Source: Metridium senile
Taxonomy: Eukaryota; Cnidaria; Anthozoa; Actiniaria; Metridiidae
DNA length: 64,000 nucleotides
Reading direction: 5' to 3'
Assembly: GCA_949775045.1 (NCBI GenBank)
Contig: OX459101.1
Coordinates: 12,512,347-12,576,346, forward strand
The translations under genes were made by a program, and so were the position numbers. Position 1 is the first letter of the stretch. The number at the start of each line of letters is the position of its first letter. Below, one piece after another: positions 59,506-64,000 of the stretch. The notes beneath the pieces are model-generated. The model was not told the origin of the DNA and made no database searches. It worked only from the letters and a program-made list of their open reading frames with translations.

Positions 59506-59904
59506 ATCTGGCCGATCTGAACCACGTCACTTATCACTTGTGGCTTCTCATGGTAGTTTATGTGTCACGCAATAAATATATTGTCAGTCAGATTGCAAAA
59601 TAGTCTTTACTTTTACGTGAAATTTCGTACAAACAGATATAGACTTTCATCATTATGAGAGATATGAAAATTAGAGACTGCCATCTCCCAATAACAAAAA
59701 TCTCTACCAGCTATTTGTCAAAACATATCACTCACACTTCTGGACAAAAGGTCAACTGTCTTTCAAAACCACATATACACATACGGCCTAATTCTGCATA
59801 AAACCATTTTGTGGACTATTTTTCTATCTCTTGTAACCAAAGAACGTTAGTAATATTGATTCAAGTTGTTTTAACTCTTATTTTGGAGCCATAGCTCTCT
59901 GAAC

Positions 59905-61198
59905 AAGGGCGTCAAAACGAAAAGTTCAGTGCTTTGTGAAATGTTTGGACCTAGGAATATAAATTAAGTTTCACTTATCTCAAATATTGTCCAGAAAATG
60001 TGTAATTGTCCGCTTTTAATCACGATAATGTGCTGTATTCCACCACACCGACAATAATACCAACGGTCGTTTGAACGCTAAGATTGTGTGCCGCTGTACT
60101 AGCCGTTCAACGTAGTGCTGTCGCGAATATTCGTTATTCATTAGCCAACCACTAATTGGATTAAAATCGAATTCGCCCCTCCATTCACCTAAAGAGACAG
60201 GGGTAGGAAACAACCCGCGGCCCCTTTGTGGACTCGTCTGCTCAACTAATCGGATTATTTTGGCAGTACATAGGGTAATTTGTTTACACAGCGATGACTG
60301 ATTCTTCTCCGTCGGTTGGGAAATCGGACGCCGAAGCGGGCTTCGTAATACATCGGGTGCTTGAAGCCGCGGACTATTAGCAAAGTTATAAAATAGCGGT
60401 CTTGCACTCAGTACAGGCATACTCGTATATGTTCTCTTGTGCCGGTCGCTTTATTCGAGCACCAATCATAGTAACGATGGGTAGTATTTTTTGAAAAAGA
60501 ACAAGTTTATAGTACAATTTGTACCTACTTAAACCGACGATAGACAGTGATGGAGTATTTTTTGAATGACCCGTGAATAAAGCGATCGGCACAAGAAACA
60601 TCAAGCAACATTCACAAAATTAAAGGTAATTTGCCGTGTTTAATATAGTTATCGTAATTGTTTTTAGATATTGAGTTTAACGGCTATTGTTGAATTCAAA
60701 ATATAAACGGCCAAATAACAGATTTTTATACGCAAGCACCCGATGTATTACGAAGCCCGCTTCGGCGTCCGATTTCCCAACCGACGGAGAAGAATCAGTC
60801 ATCGCTGTGTAAACAAATTACCCTATGTACTGCCAAAATAATCCGATTAGTTGAGCAGACGAGTCCACAAAGGGGCCGCGGGTTGTTTCCTACCCCTGTC
60901 TCTTTAGGTGAATGGAGGGGCGAATTCGATTTTAATCCAATTAGTGGTTGGCTAATGAATAACGAATATTCGCGACAGCACTACGTTGAACGGCTAGTAC
61001 AGCGGCACACAATCTTAGCGTTCAAACGACCGTTGGTATTATTGTCGGTGTGGTGGAATACAGCACATTATCGTGATTAAAAGCGGACAATTACACATTT
61101 TCTGGACAATATTTGAGATAAGTGAAACTTAATTTATATTCCTAGGTCCAAACATTTCACAAAGCACTGAACTTTTCGTTTTGGCGCCCTTGCTCTGA
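59905..61198. repeat. 1.3-kb palindrome (arms 59905-60368 and 60735-61198)
   Basis: Arms of about 465 bp, nearly perfect inverse complements; the loop of about 366 bp holds a second inverted pair (GTGCCGGTCGCTTTATTC at 60440-60457 and its near-inverse at 60578-60595). Each arm read outward contains the same open frame of about 115 codons, with no recognised domain. Confidence 0.8.
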
Positions 61199-61386
61199 AA
61201 ATGTCATTGTACAGTTTTGATCAATTTTAGTCTGTTGCTCGTCAAACTTTCCCAAGACAGTTGAGAAACATTATGGAAATGAATGGACCAATGAGCAAAC
61301 AGAAGCGAGCAGCCGATGCCAGGGCCATTTCCCGCCCCACCCAAAGGCGAAGGGAGAGGGCCCTGGGAACGAGGTTGCCGCGGTAA

Positions 61387-62657
61387 TAATGTATCTACCC
61401 TCACTGAGATAATTTGTGTGATTTTGGGGCTTCGTTTGACAGCTTTGTTTTGTTGTTGTCGTTGTATATTGATGAATGTATAAATGTATTGTCATTGATC
61501 ATTGCATAATTATCCACAACTCAGCCAATTAACGTTTAGAATACAGCCAAAGGATGATATTTGCAGGTGTAAAAATTTAAGTTTATTTTATTTAATAATA
61601 AAATTTCGGTGAACACCTATACGTACTGCTTTATTGCCGCGTTAGTAACGCTCAATTGGCGAGTTTCGAGAGGTCGCCGAAAACCGTTTTGTAAAGTACC
61701 AAAAAAAATCGAATTCATCCAAATCAAAGTGATATTTGTTGTTGTTCACTGAAAAAATCATAGAAATTGGCGATGGTCCGATTTTTACCTTATCCGCTAT
61801 TAGGCGGACAGGCTCTTAATTTCCATAATTGTGGAAGCACATGATTTTCAAGTAATCTTCGCCTGTCAAACTAATGACAACGTCAAAGAAGGAAGGAATG
61901 TCTGATGAGGTCATGCATTTCGTCATGTTCAATATTAGCGATGTCATGGTGTCGAGGCTATAGTAAGGCCGCAAAGCCCATGGGGGTACTATTGTCTTAT
62001 TGTCCATTTTGTCTGGTCGAAAACGACGACGAAAAAACAAACCCATTTTAAGACTGTGCTACCACAGGTAGCCCAGTAATAAACGAGGATTTTCTAAATA
62101 TAGATATTATTGTCTATGTTGTTAGACAGCTTGACTTTGGCATATACTTTTTTGACAAATTTTTCAAAAAAAAAAAAACATTATTGTGGTGAAATTTCAA
62201 TGGAGCTTAAATATCTAATTATGACAATAATAACATCTGAATATAAACTTGTAACTATTATTTGTTATTTCATTTCTATTCTTCGTTTGCAATAGACGTC
62301 ACTACCAAACCGAATTATTTTTTATATCTCGTAATAAAACATGCACTATATACGTTATAGTTTACTGTTTTAAAAAGACATTTCTAAAGTTTGGGTTGAT
62401 AAAAGTCTTTGGTTCCTGAGATATTCAAGTTAGAATTGTGTCACGCAATGCCGGTCACGTATCCGAATCGGGCGATAAAAATCAAGAATAATTTGTGTTT
62501 TTTGAAAAAAAAATTGGTTCGTAAAGACTTTTAGCATCTAATTCAAGTATATTTTAACGAAATCTGATTCAGTTTCCCTTCATATTAGACCATATTGAAG
62601 TTTTGTCCGCCATCTTGGAGGATATACATTCTTACCAAATATCGCACAACTTTGATC
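61387..62657. other. Region without recognised genes
   Basis: AT-rich DNA; an A-run at 62167-62178. Nothing supported. Confidence 0.35.
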
Positions 62658-62933
62658 GCGAATAATTATGCATCCAAATACTCTACAGATTAAAATATCG
62701 GTCAACATACTCAGTTTTGAATGCTCTAAAAGAATATGAATGTCATTTTTCAATACGACTAAGAATTAAGCTTGTGAAGTTTGAGATCGGCAGAAATTGA
62801 CTTACTATGTCCCGAATATCACGTGGTTGTAAACGAAGAATAGTATTAATTAAATCTGTGCAAAGGATTGACGTTGTCTAGACTCAACGGCAAGTCGTGT
62901 CACGCAAGGAAATATCTGTAAAAATGTACAAGT
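62658..62933. repeat. Dispersed repeat copy, empty site for the 32842-33461 MITE
   Basis: Inverse of 32690-33590 minus the nested element: GCATCCAAATACTCTACAG ... AATGTACAAG. The junction reads GACATAGTAAGTCAA with no insertion. Confidence 0.75.
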
Positions 62934-64000
62934 GTGGGCTTCGTCAAATTCTTAAAAACGCAATGTGCCACAAATTTTATTGCTCAGAACTAGTAAATAG
63001 CATCTCGTCTCAAGGTAGAATGCTATTTTATATCGGGGATATATAGGTGCCACTTTTGAAAAATTTGCAATTTTCTAAACCCGTTAATCTTTGCTTTTCG
63101 TGTCACGCATCGAGTAGTCTCGATAAATTTATATCACTTTTCGTAATTTGTACATCCTAAAGAAATATTTTGCTTTTTCTAGTCAGGCGAGACATCAAAC
63201 CATAGTTTAGACCCCAAAAATAAGTTTTCATTTGAAGAAAAAGCCGAGAAAACGGACTTTGAAAGTAGGCCTCTGCGAACTTGAAAATCAGTGTCGTTCG
63301 GAGGTTTTTGGGTGTACGATGTACGACGACCCAAAATTCGCCTAGCGGCCGAAATATTTTATTTAGAACAATTGTAAGTCCAGTTTTGCAATAAGGATAG
63401 ATAGTACTTTTGATCGTAGAAATATAAGGGGAATCGTTTTTTGGATCCCAGATCGAGTGGTCCGTTCTTACGGAGACGCCCTCTTAACGGCTCCAAGAAC
63501 GGCAACAATTCTAGCTTCTCTAGATTGGTTTGATTGACACTTGCATTTTGATGATAAGATTTTGTATCCTGTAGTACGAACAAAATGGCCCATACTATTT
63601 TTGGTTGAAGCAAACGTGGTCTTGACTTTTTTTCAAAGTGACATTACGTTTCAGCCGAGTAAATGATCACAACTTCGAAAAACAGCTTTTTTAAAATCGC
63701 TAATAAATAAAAAAAACTCTAATTTTCCTTCACTGATATCTAAAAATTAAAGAAACGAAAACCGAACAAATGTTTTATTACTTTTTATGCGACCATATGT
63801 AACCGATGTCAAAAACAACGTTTTAGCCGAGTCGATGGTTGCAACAAGTGAAAAGTCCGTTCTCTCATGATTATCTTCGGCGATTTTATTTTTGCAGAGA
63901 AATGCCGTGATATCACCCACTAGAAAAAAAATCCTGCATGACAGACAGTTAGCAGTAAAAAATCTTGTCTGATCTCGTGCAATTATCATTGGCGATCCGA
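62934..64000. other. Region without recognised genes
   Basis: The minus-strand frames at 63359-63613 and 63747-63989 have no domain and no supporting context. The motif GTGTCACGCA recurs several times in 62430-63110 and in element A, perhaps a distant repeat relation. Confidence 0.3.

Larger units (their letters stand above)
59115..61386. mobile_element. Inverted-repeat element with about 75-bp GC-rich TIRs
   Basis: The left end contains CCGCGGTAACAACCTCGTTT and GGGCCCTCTCCCTTCGC; the right end is the inverse (GGGTGGGGCGGGAAATGG shared). It encloses a 108-bp hairpin and a 1.3-kb palindrome. No transposase seen. Confidence 0.65.

Noticed and set aside
60016..60420. 134-codon frame as a gene
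   Set aside because: Most of it lies in a palindrome arm and is duplicated in the other arm; no domain or splice context. Kept only as an observation.

Overview
The window is AT-rich animal DNA. Coding sequence lies in spliced exons with GT..AG borders, and most of the rest is transposon sequence: TAA/ATT microsatellites, foldback elements, a tRNA-derived SINE, and Dong/R4-like, Penelope-like and Ty3/Gypsy retroelements. An anthozoan cnidarian is my best guess. It rests on the style of the dispersed repeats, for example the tail motif GACGAAAGGCTAAAGCTCGA. That is inference; another invertebrate is possible.

Layout. 1-4230: two minus-strand copies of Dong/R4-like non-LTR retrotransposons separated and bounded by (ATT)n arrays. 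4231-10356: a dispersed repeat (R1+R2) split by a nested insertion at 5341-9607, a 3.6-kb foldback palindrome plus two copies of a second TA-inserting element. 10357-12259: small foldback element, 20-bp minisatellite, (ATT)n and a Dong-like 3' end. About 12260-31300 and 33985-52185: two tandem copies of one segment, about 21.3 kb apart, each with R1+R2, a Myb-like transposon-ORF relic, several foldback elements and a complete set of coding exons for an ABCC4/MRP4-like ABC transporter. 31300-33980: nested MITEs. 52186-53780: a near-perfect palindromic MITE. 53781-58300: a degenerate Ty3/Gypsy element with 93-bp LTRs on the minus strand. 58301-64000: a 2.3-kb inverted-repeat element containing a further 1.3-kb palindrome, then low-information DNA with one dispersed-repeat copy.

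Host genes. The only convincing host genes are the two ABCC transporters on the plus strand, each with six coding exons of matching length. Copy 1 (21031-29213) is open throughout, 1244 codons, with both nucleotide-binding domains intact. Copy 2 (42348-50508) matches it with few substitutions but lost 34 bp just after NBD2 Walker A. The frame shifts and the NBD2 signature, Walker B and H-loop are removed from the product, so copy 2 looks like a pseudogene in the making or a half-dead transporter.

Hunt result. I found no new defence, RNA or enzyme system. What stands out is that the window records its own transposition history. Several insertions can be compared with an empty site elsewhere in the same 64 kb (5341-9607, 12518-12820, 30248-30952, 32842-33461), giving element ends and target duplications directly from sequence. 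TAA microsatellites also look like the landing sites of the Dong/R4-like elements.
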